Source: Tyto alba (taxonomy: Eukaryota; Chordata; Aves; Strigiformes; Tytonidae). From it: DNA of 64,000 nt. A program made the translations under genes and the position numbers. The DNA lies in assembly GCF_018691265.1 (NCBI RefSeq), contig NW_024881329.1:3968001-4032000 (forward strand), in the 5' to 3' direction. Below the pieces are notes generated by a model that was given only the letters and a program-made list of their open reading frames with translations, had not been told where the DNA came from and did not search any database. Numbering within the stretch: the first letter of the stretch is position 1; every line of letters starts with the position of its first letter. Below, in pieces: positions 26,761 through 40,946 of this stretch.

Positions 26761-27439
26761 GTTTCACATGCTCTCATTTGGTTAGCTCCCTTCAAAGTCA
26801 CAGATAAAAATCTCTCTAATTTCCAAATTCAGCAATGGCTTGTGACATAGGTGAATTTAAATTGCTCTCAGATGCCAAATGTATCCTTCTGCTTCAAACA
26901 AATCCATTCTTCCCTTGAGCTCATGCAAATAATGACTTATTAAGCCTTGTTATGCTACATCACTGTGGTGGTAATTTTTACTTCAGCATTTTGAAAACCA
27001 GATTCAACAGATGTTTCCTGCGTGTGTGCATTAAATTATCTGCTCTTGCTCTTGATGTATTATATGAATTAGTGAGTCGTTAGACTATATTTTCAGGACC
27101 TTTACAGCATGGAAAATTTTCAGCTTCTCTTGCCATTTATACCAATATTAGTCTCTAGAATACTTCATGTCTGACCCCAGTCATAGTCCATGGTTACAGT
27201 ATCTATATGCTCTTCCAATACAACAGCCCTGTAATACTCTCAGCAAACATCTCCTGCCCATAAAGAAGATCTGGCATTCAGAACTGTTGGCAGCCTCCCT
27301 CTAAGGAAAGCGTATGACATGGGCAGACAACCCCCCATCCCAGTAGCTTCATATGCTGTAAAGTTGCCTCAGCCATGAAGACTTAAATCTTTATAAGATT
27401 TTAACCATGTATTTTCTTGTAATTCAATTTCCTGTACTG

Positions 27440-27540
27440 TTTTCCATCTGTTATAGATGGGGAAGCAAATCTGGAGAGGGGAGTTACCTTCATTAATGTC
27501 ACACAGGCAGTCATTGGGAGAGTTAGAAATGCAACTAATG
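27440..27540 (-). mobile_element. MIR-like SINE remnant next to exon 7
   Basis: TTATAGATGGGGAAGCAAAT, GGAGAGGGGAGTTACC, TTAATGTCACACAGGCAGTC and GGGAGAGTTAGAAATGCAAC follow, in order, the antisense MIR pattern of GATGGGGAAACTGAGGC, AGAGAGGTTAAGTGAC, GGTCACACAGCAAGTC and GGCAGAGCTGGGAAT. The fragment ends 94 bp before the first base of exon 7. Confidence 0.6.
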
Positions 27541-27610
27541 TTTCTTTAAAATAAATAAAGAAGGAAGAAAGAACAGCAACCCAAATCTGCCACGTGAATA
27601 CTTGCTGTAA

Positions 27611-30265
<2,655 letters not shown>

Positions 30266-30361
30266 GGAATTCTTGGTTCAGGCTTTGCTCTAAAGGTACA
30301 ACAGAAACAGAGACAGAAGCATTTCAACCGTCAAATTCCAGCTGCTGCCTCTCTCATACAG
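30266..30361 (+). CDS. KCNQ1: KCNQ1 exon 8: S6 end and start of calmodulin-binding helix A
   Basis: The exon is 96 bp (32 codons), phase 0 at both ends, with acceptor TTCCCACAG and donor CAG|GTACTG. It encodes Gly345 to Gln376. It begins with the cytoplasmic end of S6 ([19 protein letters not shown]), which leads into helix A ([13 protein letters not shown]). The final Ile-Gln starts the IQ-like motif that binds calmodulin and is completed in exon 9. The segment appears identical to the human protein. The donor is only moderate: positions +4 to +6 are CTG instead of AGT. Confidence 0.97.
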
Positions 30362-32605
30362 GTACTGAGTTCCTACATTTTGCATAATATCATTTCTTCC
30401 CCTTTATAATTTTTTTTCAAAACTGTTGGCAATATTTCCATGCCTGATTCCCCTTTATAAATGTATGGGAGTTTCAGATGCAAGTCTTCTAAACAGTTTT
30501 GGAAATCCCACCTTTAATGTAAACTAACGAGCAGAAAAGTTTGTTCCCAAATCAGTGCAAACTGTCTGATTCATCTGGTTAAAATCAAAACCAAAGGCTA
30601 TCCTCTAGTGTTAGAACAATTTACCTGGTGAGAATGTTATGAAATACGATGCTTGCAGTAGTGAAAAATAGAGAGAAGACTTCATGCAACATTGTACTTT
30701 TAAAAAATACATTATTGCTTGTAAATACAAATGTCAGATACGCTTCATTTTCCTTGGGACAAGTAAATTCTTAAAAATCTCAAATTGAGAAGAATTAAGT
30801 CAGAATGAGGAAAAATCTTATCTGAACTTTTCAGCTCTGGGATGGGTGGCTGGGAACCACTGGGATTTTGCAAAGTCAGTCTTTTTATGTAGGGCAACAT
30901 ACAGGCTGAAAAATTTGAACCCCTTCTGCTAAAAATACAGTTGCAGTTCAGTGTCAGTAAGGTCAATGAGATTTTATCCTTTGCTTCAGTGGAGCCAGCA
31001 CTATCGTTCTGGAGAGGCATTAATACTGTTTCATTCTAGGCTTTTCCAGCTTTTCCTCCCTCCCTCAGTATCTGCATGTAGCTTTAGAAGCACCGGGTTC
31101 AAATTTAAAAGAAATCTAGATGTACACCTAAGCCGTATCATTTTTGCGTTCTCATATGACTTATTTCTCTAGCTTCATGAGTGAATGTGGATTTCCAGGT
31201 CAGGCTCTTTATGGAAACAGTAGCTAACTGTAAAGTTTATGCTTGAAACTAAACAGTCCCAGAGTTAATGTGAAAAAGGTTTAAATTTAAGGCTCTGGTT
31301 AAAGCCAAAGATTAGCCAAAAATCTTCAGACTCAATGTGTTTCATTTGGATTGCATGGTCAGAGAAAGGTATGATTTTTGCAAAGAATGGATTTTTAGTA
31401 TTCCCACTGACTCTTTTGGGAAATCAACCCCAAATTATTCAGAAGTCTGAGACTGCATGTCCATAATGTTTTGCTTGGCTCCATCTGAAATGTTAAGGAG
31501 GAGTGGAAGATAGACAATGAATTGATGACTACCTGTTCTTAATAGTAATATTTATGATTTACTAATAGTCTCAGACTTCTAAAGGCTCAATTTAATAAGT
31601 GCTCTACAAATAACTTTCTTAAACCAAGAGGTTTATGAAATAAGTACAAGACAGCAGCTGAAAACGAGTGATACTTTTTTTTTTTTCCTGTATTCCTCCT
31701 TGTTTTCTTCTAGAGGCCAGTTGTTTCTTTCAGTATCCTATTAACCATGGTGGGATTTACATGGTGACTGTCTGATCCTTTGCTTTCCAACTGCTGTTTT
31801 CCTCTGTCATTCTGCCTTGCTTTGTTTCTTTCATCTAGTGTTTTCTGGCCTTTCCCACTTCAGTTTTTGTGTATGTATGCATGTGTCCTTTCTTCATGTA
31901 ATGAGTAAGTGAGGATCTACCTTTTTAATTTGGAGACTAATGATTAACCAACTCTGATGAGATATTTGCACATTTAAGAGAGAATGCAGTAGTGTTTTGT
32001 CTCTGACCTTGTCTCATAGCCCTGCCTTTCCTCCTTTTTGTCTTACAATATAGTACTTTAATCATTGGTGGTTGGCAGGAGGGAGCATTGGTTTGGGCTT
32101 CTGTCTAATCATTGGTGCTGTCCCCTCATGCTTCACAGTCTTATTTCTTTGCATGAATATAGCCCTACTGACCACATTGCAATTGCTTTTTCTTTTTTTG
32201 ATAGTACCCTTGTGAGGCAGGGAAGAATGATTTGTTATTTCCTGAAACACAGGATGCCATAGGCAAAATGCTCAAAGTCAGAGAGAAAAACTGAGGCAGA
32301 GCAAAAAATTCAGCTCCAATCTTTTGAGTCCAGTCTAGAATTATCTCTTATTATTTGTTTGTTGCTAATGAGAACAAAAATTGCACTTGAAAAGACACCT
32401 CTTCTGGTTTGCCCAGTTGAAGCTATGTGGTTTCTGTTTAGTAAATAAGGATTCTAAACCATGCTGACTTTGTTTCCAGTGGGGAATTTCAAGAATACTA
32501 TTAAATAAAAAATGACTAATGTGCTACTTGGATGTTATTTTGTAGTACCGTTAGCAACAAATCCGATTGCATTAATTGTTCTGTTGCTTAAAATATTTGT
32601 TCTAG
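30362..32605 (+). other. KCNQ1: Intron 8
   Basis: The 2244-bp intron has a moderate GTACTG donor and a TTTGTTCTAG acceptor. It contains a MIR-like SINE remnant at about 32205-32338 and is otherwise AT-rich, with chance frames only. Confidence 0.88.
32205..32338 (-). mobile_element. MIR-like SINE remnant in intron 8
   Basis: The block runs parallel to a MIR SINE read in antisense: ACCCTTGTGAGGCAGG, an AT-rich middle, GCTCAAAGTCAGAGAG, CTGAGGCAGAGCAAAAAATT and TTTTGAGTCCAGTCTAG. These correspond in order to the MIR words for the Thr-Tyr-rich tail, the cleared GCCCAAGGTCACACAG stretch, the GAGGCAGAG stretch and the CTGACTCCAG stretch. It is heavily diverged, as expected for an element older than the bird-mammal split. 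Confidence 0.6.
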
Positions 32606-32728
32606 ACTGCATGGAGATGCTATGCAGCAGAAAACCCTGACTCTTCTACATGGAAGATATACATTCGAAAACCTGCCAGAAATTATCATTTGCTGTCACC
32701 CAGTCCAAAACCGAAGAAATCAGTGATG
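32606..32728 (+). CDS. KCNQ1: KCNQ1 exon 9: rest of helix A and start of A-B linker
   Basis: The exon is 123 bp (41 codons), phase 0 at both ends. It encodes Thr377 to residue 417: [20 protein letters not shown] completes the IQ-type calmodulin-binding helix A, then a basic Ser/Pro stretch ([13 protein letters not shown]). Changes from human include Pro for Ala after IRK and Asn-Tyr in place of Ser-His-Thr nearby. The donor ATG|GTACCA is weak; a second GT six bases on (GTAACT) would add Val-Pro in frame. I chose the first because it gives the human exon length. Confidence 0.95.
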
Positions 32729-33768
32729 GTACCAGTAACTAACATTTCCTATTAGAGTAATTTAAAATTTTTAAATTAGATTGAATTTGTTTACTCTCTG
32801 GAGGCTATTTGTTGTGTTTTGTTTTACAGATTATTACTTGGTTTCAAAGTTTTATTTTCATTTCAGTTTTGAGATTTTCAGTTCCCAAGCATTTTAAACT
32901 ATAACTTAATTTGCTTCAGTTCCCAAGCTTGACATTTTTAATGGATATATAGGCTTGGAAAAGAGCACTAATGACCTAGCTCGGGCACATCAATCAGTAG
33001 CTTACTGTTGTTGTTTGGAAAACTACAAGCAAAGGAAAGAAAGAAAATGTCTATTTCCAAAACAGTAACTTTTAAATTTAAAAAAAAAAAAAAAAAAAAA
33101 CAAAAACAAAGAAACCCCAACAAACAAACAACAAAACTTGCTTCTCTCAGTGATTGATTTCGTGGCTTTCTAAGCTTCTATGCTGAAGACATTTTATACC
33201 TATACACAGTAGTATTTTTGTATCAACTGATTCTGTAAATTAAGAATTTTTTTGTTTAAAAAACAGCAACAAAAATATCTTGTTAGAATCTTTAGATTAT
33301 GTAATACTTCATCTTCTCTGTTGTAAGAATATTGCACAGGAGCCTCAAGCTGGAAGGAGAAGATGTGCAAAAATCTTCCCTAGTATTCCAGGTTCACCTG
33401 AGTTCAGTGGCAATATATCCATTTGCTTTTAGCTGAAGGTGTAATTTATTGCATCCATCAAACAGTAAAGATATTCTAGAATAGTTTGATTTATGTAAAC
33501 TGTGACAGAGCTAGCAGATTTTTTTTTTACTGCAGGCAAAGGATTTGCTAGGGACAATGTGCAGAATTCTAGTGATTAGCCAGTTTTGGTGGGATGAGGG
33601 GAAATCTTACTGAGAAACACACAGTTGTAGCATCATGAAAATGTAATTGGTCAGGCACTCCTTTGACTGTTTATAGCTCGTTGGGGACTGCATTATTATT
33701 GAAGCCATTACTGAAGAGACCACTAAATATGGCTTGGTTTGAGTAATTTAATGTATGTGTATTTTTAG
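32729..33768 (+). other. KCNQ1: Intron 9
   Basis: The 1040-bp intron has a weak GTACCA donor and a TGTATTTTTAG acceptor. It holds a 21-base poly-A (33080-33100) followed by an AC-rich tail of CAAAAACAAA type. I see no coding signal. Confidence 0.88.
33080..33100. repeat. Poly-A tract in intron 9
   Basis: Twenty-one A followed by CAAAAACAAA-type sequence. Confidence 0.95.
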
Positions 33769-33910
33769 GTTAAAAAGAAGAAATTTAAATTAGACAAGGA
33801 CAATGGGCCTTCTTCTCCAGATAGGATGTTAACTGTTCCACATATCACTTATGACCATGTGACGGAAGACAGGAAACCTGAGTTCAATTTTGAAGCATAT
33901 GAGAATTCTG
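33769..33910 (+). CDS. KCNQ1: KCNQ1 exon 10: variable helix A-helix B linker
   Basis: The exon is 142 bp, entering in phase 0 and leaving in phase 1; the acceptor is ATTTTTAG and the donor CTG|GTAAGG. It encodes 47 residues plus one base. It opens with the conserved basic run VKKKKFKLDKDNG and keeps MLTVPHIT. The rest has drifted strongly from human: PSSPDR for VTPGEK, and DHVTEDRKPEFNFEAYENS in place of the human sequence around RRLDHFSVDGYDSS. This cytoplasmic linker is known to be poorly conserved and phospho-regulated. Length and phase still equal human exon 10. Confidence 0.95.
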
Positions 33911-36900
33911 GTAAGGAATTCCATTATAAAATGCCAATAACTGTAATGGCTTCTATTAGTCATTTACACATAGGTTCTCTTTAATATCTGTATGAGAGAG
34001 GTTGAGGACAGAACAAGCTCTTTTCATTCTAATGCAAGAATAATTTGCTTTTTGATTTTGGTTGCTGGCTTGTCTGGATAAGATTCAACCATTCCTTTAA
34101 TGAGCATGCTCCACTGCAGACAAACTGAGATTATTTGTCATTTCTGCCTGACAGAAGAGCTACTGTATCTGAGGCTGGTGCATACATTCCCCAATTCTGC
34201 AGTTGATTGAAACTACAGGGATCAGCTGTTTGCTTTTCTGTGTGAAATTTGCCCAAGATGTGTTACTGCTTGTACCTCAACCAGAAAGGATTGACATGTC
34301 TTGGCTGCAGTGAACACAGCCTGCTACATGAAACCATCATGGGCTCCTGCCATCTGCTCAGTGGAGTAGGCTGTGAATCAAATTTTGAAAGCAGAAGTAC
34401 TTAAGATAAATCTGGATCCATCTGTATTAACTGTCACTGTACAAAATGGTACAGTAGGAGGAAAAAGCAGAAAGGACTTTGATAGTCATCTTATAATTAA
34501 TAGCTTAGTTATAGTTGCTTTAGCTGTAATGAACTTCCAAAATAACTCTGAATTTACAATGTGGCTTTTTTACAAATGTACTTTTACTAGAAGTATTTAA
34601 TGCATATTGCTCAAATTTTGGCAGCAAGAATGAGGTTTAATTTTTAAGGTGTGTTTTATTGATTACCTATACCTTAAGTACTTATGTTTTTTTTCTCCTC
34701 AAAAATTTGGCTGACCTGATTGAACTTAATGACCTTTAAAATAAGATGACAGCGTGGGCTGGCACCAGAAAAGTAGAAATTCAAGCAGAAAGTCTCACCT
34801 TCCATGTACTTTTTTGATATGCTTCTGTCTTGCCTTGTTCTGTAACATCCTTGCTTTCCCACTCTTTCTTGGCTTCTGTTAAGGAATGATTGTGAATTGC
34901 ATCTGGTGGTAGAAATGACATGGCTGTTAAAAGGTGGACAAGTACTAAGTTTAGTCTGTGCCTCAGGCTTTGAGTACAGATCCCTTTCTTCAAAACAATC
35001 CAACGAATGAACTCCACAAATGCTTAGATCTGTAAACTCCCGCCTTTTATGACTAAGTTTCTCAGTTGTTTAAAGGACAATATGATTTGCAGGCAGCCTA
35101 CTACTGCTACTTCAAAAAATCAGATTTATAGCTGCTTTCAATAAAAGGTTTTTCTCTAATTTCTTCTGACACTTATCTTTTTTCTTTTTTATCTGTGTTC
35201 TGCTCTCTCTAAACTGTTACAAGTATACAGGACAAACAGGAATGTTAAAATTGCTTGGTAAGTTGAGGAAAATAATTCTATCTATGGCATGCCAGCTTAT
35301 GACAGTGTAATGTTTGCCGTGCTTTTCATGTGTGTCTAGTGCCATGTAGTTTCCAAGAAATCTTTTGCAGCCAAGGAGATCTAGACAGACAAAAATGTAC
35401 ATTCTCACACTTGTACTCGCAGTTGCACCCACAGTTTTCTTACACGGAGAAAAGTGAGCAACTAATTTATATAAGTAGGTGATCTCTTTTTTATAATTGA
35501 GAAAAGTTACTCGTGAATATAACCGATAGAAGAAGATAGTTACACATAAAGGAAGTAATTCACCCCGTAGTTTAGTTATCTGAGCATATAGCTGAGAATT
35601 AATTTCTAAACAAACAGATTGAAATGGAAGAAAAATTTCCAGATTTGACCTCCAGTATTGTGAATTCTGAAGTACGTGCATCTGTTCCTGTAAAAATGCT
35701 CTGTAGATATTAGTGAACAGATGGGGACCCGTAAATTAAACAACTTATTTTACTGTTTTTCTGGATTCTGTGATCACTTAAGCAGCCATGTAGTCCTGTG
35801 ATGTTTCTAATGTGCTTGCTTAGGCGCTTTCTTAACAATTGAGTGTTCCCCAAAGACTCTAGGATTAGAGGTAGTTCTGGGCAAAAAACCCTCTGTGTTT
35901 TAGTGAGAGTGTTGTGAGCCACCTGTAAGTTGTCTGCTCTGCATCCAGTAAAGACAACAGAGGCTTCTTTTCAGTGATCGAGTGCAAGGATGCTCAAACT
36001 TTGATTAAATTGTCTGAAAATACAAGGTTCGGTTTCTCCTCTGAACCCACAGGGAACACCGGAGCAAATAAGGTGGTAAAATAGCAGAAAGCAAACTGGA
36101 TCTCCTTGACTCCCCCTGAACAATCCTTGATTTGCCCATTTTCTGGTTTCCACTTTTCTCCTGAACTCCAAGAGGTGCATCTCTCTTGGGACTGAGCATG
36201 GTGGAACAAGTTCAGGAGAATAGCAAGAGCCATGAAGTCACCTGTTTTACGTGAACCAAAAATTCCTTCATTTGGGGGAAGTATCAGAGGAGCTTTGCCA
36301 GCCACCACAGGTTCAGTTCCTATTTCCTAGCCAGGCAGCGTGAGCTCATCACTGCTCTCACAGTGACTCAAAGAAATAGAGGAGAGAGTGTATTTGTACT
36401 TACTCTAAGATTACCCACAGAGAACTGAAGCTTCCAAGTCAAAAGCTCAGAAACAAGAAATCGGGAAGTACAAGAATAAAGGATGCTCATGTAGTTTTAA
36501 TTTGGTCCTCAGAGAGCCTCTAGTCAGATGTCCATATGCTGCTTTCTCATAGTCAGTAAATTTTGGTTCTCTCTTTGGGCTGCCCACTTACATTCAAGCC
36601 TTCACACTCCGAGATCCCCCGTCTATCTTCCCTGCCAGTATCCTCGTGCAACCAAAGAATTCCACCTCCCTTTCTCCCCTTCTCCTTTGTCCTGGCATCA
36701 TCATTTCAGCAAAGCAAAGACCCAAGAGCCGTGGCTGGAGTGTGCCTAGCACTGGCAGAGCACTTGCAAAATGAGGTTTTTTTTTTTTTTAGGTTTTTTA
36801 ACTCCAGTGCATTTATATTTTGAGTATCGTTGTGTAAAAGTAAGGCAACACTTCTGAAAAATATCACTGTGTCCCAGTGTGTGAGTCCACGGGCTTTTCT

Positions 36901-37590
36901 TAATGAAATAGCTTTTGAAAGGATAGCGCTATTCAAAAGAACTAAATGTAGCATAAACGTTTTGTTTTCCAAGTATCTCTCTCATCATGGACGAGTCTTG
37001 CTCGCCTGAAACTTTTCCCCAAATTCACCTCGAGGCAGGCACGTGGCTTGAATGGTTGAAGTGGGCAGCTTCAAATGCTTTTTATGGGCTGTGTCAGGCA
37101 GCTTCAAAGATGGGCGGCTGCTCTGGTCTGTGCCCCTGACAGCACTGCCACGTCGTGGGCGCTGGGAACCAGAGCAAGAGGGTCTCGCCTCGATGAGCTT
37201 GTGGGATTTGGAAAGGGAAACACTTGAGGAAACCCTAAAGTCAGGCAGGCTACATACAGATTACTTTCCTCAAAATGGGATTGGCATGTAGTGGGGGGCG
37301 GAATCTCTTGCAGCAGACGACATGGCCATGAATAATGGGTTGGAAGAGGCAATGATGTCTCCCCTATGGTGATTTAACATTCTGCTCACATGTAACGCAC
37401 ACCAGAGGAGTTTCATACAAACTCTTTTCCACAGCATTTTTAATTTTGTTTTTAAACATGTCAGGTAGAACATACTATATTTTAGATATGTCTGCATCTC
37501 CTCAGCTGCCTGTCTGGAGCTTTTTTTCTTCGCCCACCACCCCACACCCCCCTCCATCTCTATTTTATGTACATCTTTACTCTGACTCAG

Positions 37591-37656
37591 ATTGTCAGCG
37601 CTCCTGGCCATCCTTTTCCGCAGACCAGCAGTCTTCCAGCGCTCCTTCCTCTCCAG
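37591..37656 (+). other. KCNQ1: Candidate alternative cassette exon in intron 10 (66 bp, phase 1-1)
   Basis: A pyrimidine-rich stretch ends in CTCTGACTCAG, then 66 bp follow to a CCAG|GTAATG donor. The piece is stop-free in exactly the phase left by exon 10 and required by exon 11. Inserted there it would add 22 residues, DCQRSWPSFSADQQSSSAP plus SSP, to the helix A-B linker. It has CG-containing codons (CGC, GCG overlaps) in an AT-rich intron. I recall no such exon in human KCNQ1. The QRSW stretch faintly resembles the linker of other KCNQ paralogues. This is inference from splice signals and phase; there is no expression evidence. Confidence 0.4.
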
Positions 37657-38141
37657 GTAATGCTTTTAATATTCCATTGCTTCATCACCTATGTTATTTA
37701 CTAAATCTTTGCAATGCTTTCTCTGGAGTTGCCTGCTGTGGCACAGAAAATGATAGTGCTGGTTTTTAAAGATAGCATAGGCACATCAGTAGAATTTTTG
37801 AGTTTGGAAAGTTGCTCAGGTTGTAAATTGCAAATGTTTGGTTTTTTTTTTTTAAAAAAAAAGAAGAAATTTTCTGCAGGAGAGGTATTTTTTATATGCA
37901 TTAATTAAAACTCAGATTTTCCATGAAAAAATGCTTTAAAGTGCTTTAAATTTTTAGTCTGTGCTTGCAAAAGAGGAAGTATAAAATATTTTCTGTCTTA
38001 CTAGCTAAATACTACCAGAAAATGTCTGGTACTACCATCTGCATACATGTCATTTGTATATAAAATTGTTCCATTGGTAATATAGAGAACCCATCAGTAA
38101 TTCCTTGTTACTGTGTTTATAATCCTCGATTGAAAGTTCAT

Positions 38142-38276
38142 AAAATCATAGACTGGTTTGGGTTGGAAGGGACCTTTAAAGGCCATCTAGTCCAACCCCA
38201 CTGCAATGAGCAGGGACATCTTTAACTAGATCAGGTCACACAAAGCCCCAACCAACCTGGCCTGGAATGTTTCCAG
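38142..38276 (-). mobile_element. CR1 LINE 3'-end fragment
   Basis: The sequence contains the hallmark words of the avian CR1 3' end read in antisense: AATCATAGACTGGTTTGGG, TTGGAAGGGACCTTTAAAG, CATCTAGTCCAACCCC, then CAGGGACATC and CCAACCTGGCCTGGAA. About 135 bp remain, a typical 5'-truncated copy on the minus strand. CR1 is the dominant retrotransposon of birds, and this copy is the best evidence for an avian source. It lies in intron 10, about 0.5 kb downstream of the candidate cassette exon. Confidence 0.93.
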
Positions 38277-40946
38277 ATAGTTCAGAATTTCTGTTTTAAA
38301 GCAGGTGTTATCATATTGTGGGGAGTTTATTTCCTGCCATTTCCGAGCAGTACTTGGCTCAGCATTATCAGTCATGCCTGTTACCATAGTTGCTGCTGCT
38401 GCCCATCAAAAATAGAGAAAATAAATTTTGGGGACCCCTGAATTATAGTAAAAGTCCCTTGCTACATGTGTTTCCTGTTTCTTTTCGCCCATTATCCACT
38501 GAAAAAGAGTTTCTAAAGCTTCCATTTTTTCCTTTAGCCTACTTATTTAGAAATTTAGTGTCTTTTTTTAACATACTTCATGTTAACACTGCTTTGTGAG
38601 AAAGACTCCTCCAACATCAAATGGCTATGAATTTATTTTCATAAATTTAAAAAAAAAAAAAAAAATCTGCTATGGCATCATATGCTCCCTGGTTCTTAAC
38701 TTGAGCCTTGTTTCAAGGCACTTTGTGGTGGGGAAGCTCTCATTAATGTCGTGCTCGTTCCCTGGTCCCTCCTCTCTGCCTGGGCAATCAGGTTGTATGG
38801 CAATATTGCCGAGTGGTTCCTCCTTCGTGTTGGAAGCAGCAAGATATGTTTAAGAATGAGAACATAAAGAGCAGAGGGCTGCACCAGACTGATCTTGGTT
38901 ATGATCTTCTTAGAAATTTTTCTAGAATTTTTTAAAATAAAAAGAGGGAGTGAGATACCATGTTTGCCTCATATTAAGCAGTTGTTCATTTCTGTATTCT
39001 CAGATAACAGCACTTTCGAACAGGCTGAGATACAGTCTTGACTTCTTTTTCCTTTTTCATTGTGCCAATCCTTCTCTCCCCTCCCATGAAACTGAAAAGC
39101 AGTAACTGTGAATGATCCGAGAATAGCTGTTTTTTGTAAATCCACTTCTGTGCTGTGTGTATTGTATCTCTCATAAGCACAGTTTAGTGAATGTTCAGCA
39201 AACACTTTACATGGTTTTAGATTCAGCAGTTTTATTGCTTGTCATCAGGAAAACTAAGAAGGCTGAGAGTCCTCCTTTCCAAGAAAGTGGGAAAGTTTCA
39301 TTTGTATCTTGCAGAAATTAAAAAAGTTAAAATTAATTTAGTGGAAGCCAAGAGGAGTCTGTTTTAAAGACATTTTGCTGCATATCTGAATCTGGAGTTA
39401 TTTTGCTTGATTCACAGGCACTAACTTGGATGAAGGCTAGAATAAAGCAATCAACATGATATTAAAACCAAAAAGAGGAAGATAAAACTTACAGAATTTT
39501 CATTTTTAAGTGCTGCAAGTGGCTCCTGCTTTTAATACTTTTATCTCCTACAAGTTGCCTCTCTTTATCACTGTGATTTCAGAGGTCTTCCTCTCCTATT
39601 ACAGTTTCTGGAGAGCAGACTTTCCTGTTATAATTTTGAATGGCCATGTGCCTGCTGATGTAATAACATTTTCTCTTCTGATTATTTGTAAAAATTTAAA
39701 TCCATTTCTGCCATATGAAGATAAAAACTGGTGTAAAATGTTTGCGTTTAAAAAAAAAAATTGGTTTCCTGATATCCCTACTTCTGCTCTCATTAAATTC
39801 AACTACATTTAAGTTAGTTATTTCTTGCCTTACCCCTTTAGCTTTCATGTTGCATTTTGGCAGGGCATTATTTACTGTTACGTTCTAAAGTATATAATAC
39901 CATAGAAACTTCATACAATATGACATTGTAATTATTTCATTGAATGATCCAGTCAGTTGCACAGATAAAGGTTTCTATGGAGGTGTCACAATCTACCTCT
40001 GATTTCTACAGAATTTTACTACTTGCTTTTATTCTCTATAAAATTAATTTACAGTCATGTATAAATACAGTAGTGGTTTTATTTATATGCAGATGTTGTG
40101 GCTTCTCTAACAGATGTTAGAACCATCATGGAAAAAGCACTTAAGGGTCTTAATGTTAGAGCCTGTCAGACTTTAGGATCCTGAGTTTAAAAATGAAATT
40201 CGTAACACTCTGGCTAATTTCTTGGATGCATGGATGTGTTGGTATGCAAGTAACTTTGCCACTAAAAACTTTCAGTATCTGAAGTTTTGTGAAATGGCCT
40301 TCCCGCTAAGGACCTCATCCTGGGTGACCTGAACATCTTGCCACCTCTGCCGTGCCCGGGCTCAGAGATGAGGCATCCCTGCGCCTGAGCGCAGGGGGAT
40401 TGGGAGCTCAGACAGCGTGTGATGGGAGCTGGCTGCTCACCGTGAAAACACCGATGCTCCTTGGTTGATCTGGGCCCGGCGTCTTGTTCTTAGTGACAGT
40501 AATTACGTCCCAGAAACTGGCATTATAACCTAAAACATGAAATAGAGATGATATAGAAAGGAACTGATCTTGTCATTGAATTGTACTCGTGCACTGTTGC
40601 TGTAGAGCGGTTGGTCCATGGTATGATGGAGTACTGTACAGTAACTGTTAGAATGCACGAACCTGCCTGTGGTATAGATACCCTATATTCTAGTGTATGA
40701 AGACTATGAACAACAAAAAAAAAATACTAGCTTTAAATCTTCAGCAGAAGTTGAAATTCTTTGGGTAGAAGAGATAAAGCTTTACTTTTCAGGAACTCTG
40801 TGGTAAATGCAGTTTTTCTGTAGCAACTTCTGTCTTCAGTATTCTGTGAAAATGTACAATGTTGCAGAGATCCGAATGAGTGGTAGAGCTGTCTTGAAAG
40901 AGCCGAATGCTATTGCTTTAACTGTTACCTGCTTGCTTCCTCACAG

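Larger units (their letters stand above)
33911..40946 (+). other. KCNQ1: Intron 10 (about 7 kb)
   Basis: The intron is 7036 bp with a GTAAGG donor and CTTGCTTCCTCACAG acceptor. It contains the candidate cassette exon (37591-37656), a CR1 3' end (38142-38276) and a GC-richer block (about 40313-40495). In mammals the large equivalent intron holds the KCNQ1OT1 promoter and imprinting centre; no large CpG island is seen here. A 154-codon antisense frame at 35217-35681 resembles no protein I know. Confidence 0.88.

Noticed and set aside
35217..35681. Longest open frame in the window, 154 codons, minus strand, intron 10
   Set aside because: AT-rich composition, no recognisable domain, and a few frames above 100 codons are expected by chance in 64 kb of this base composition.
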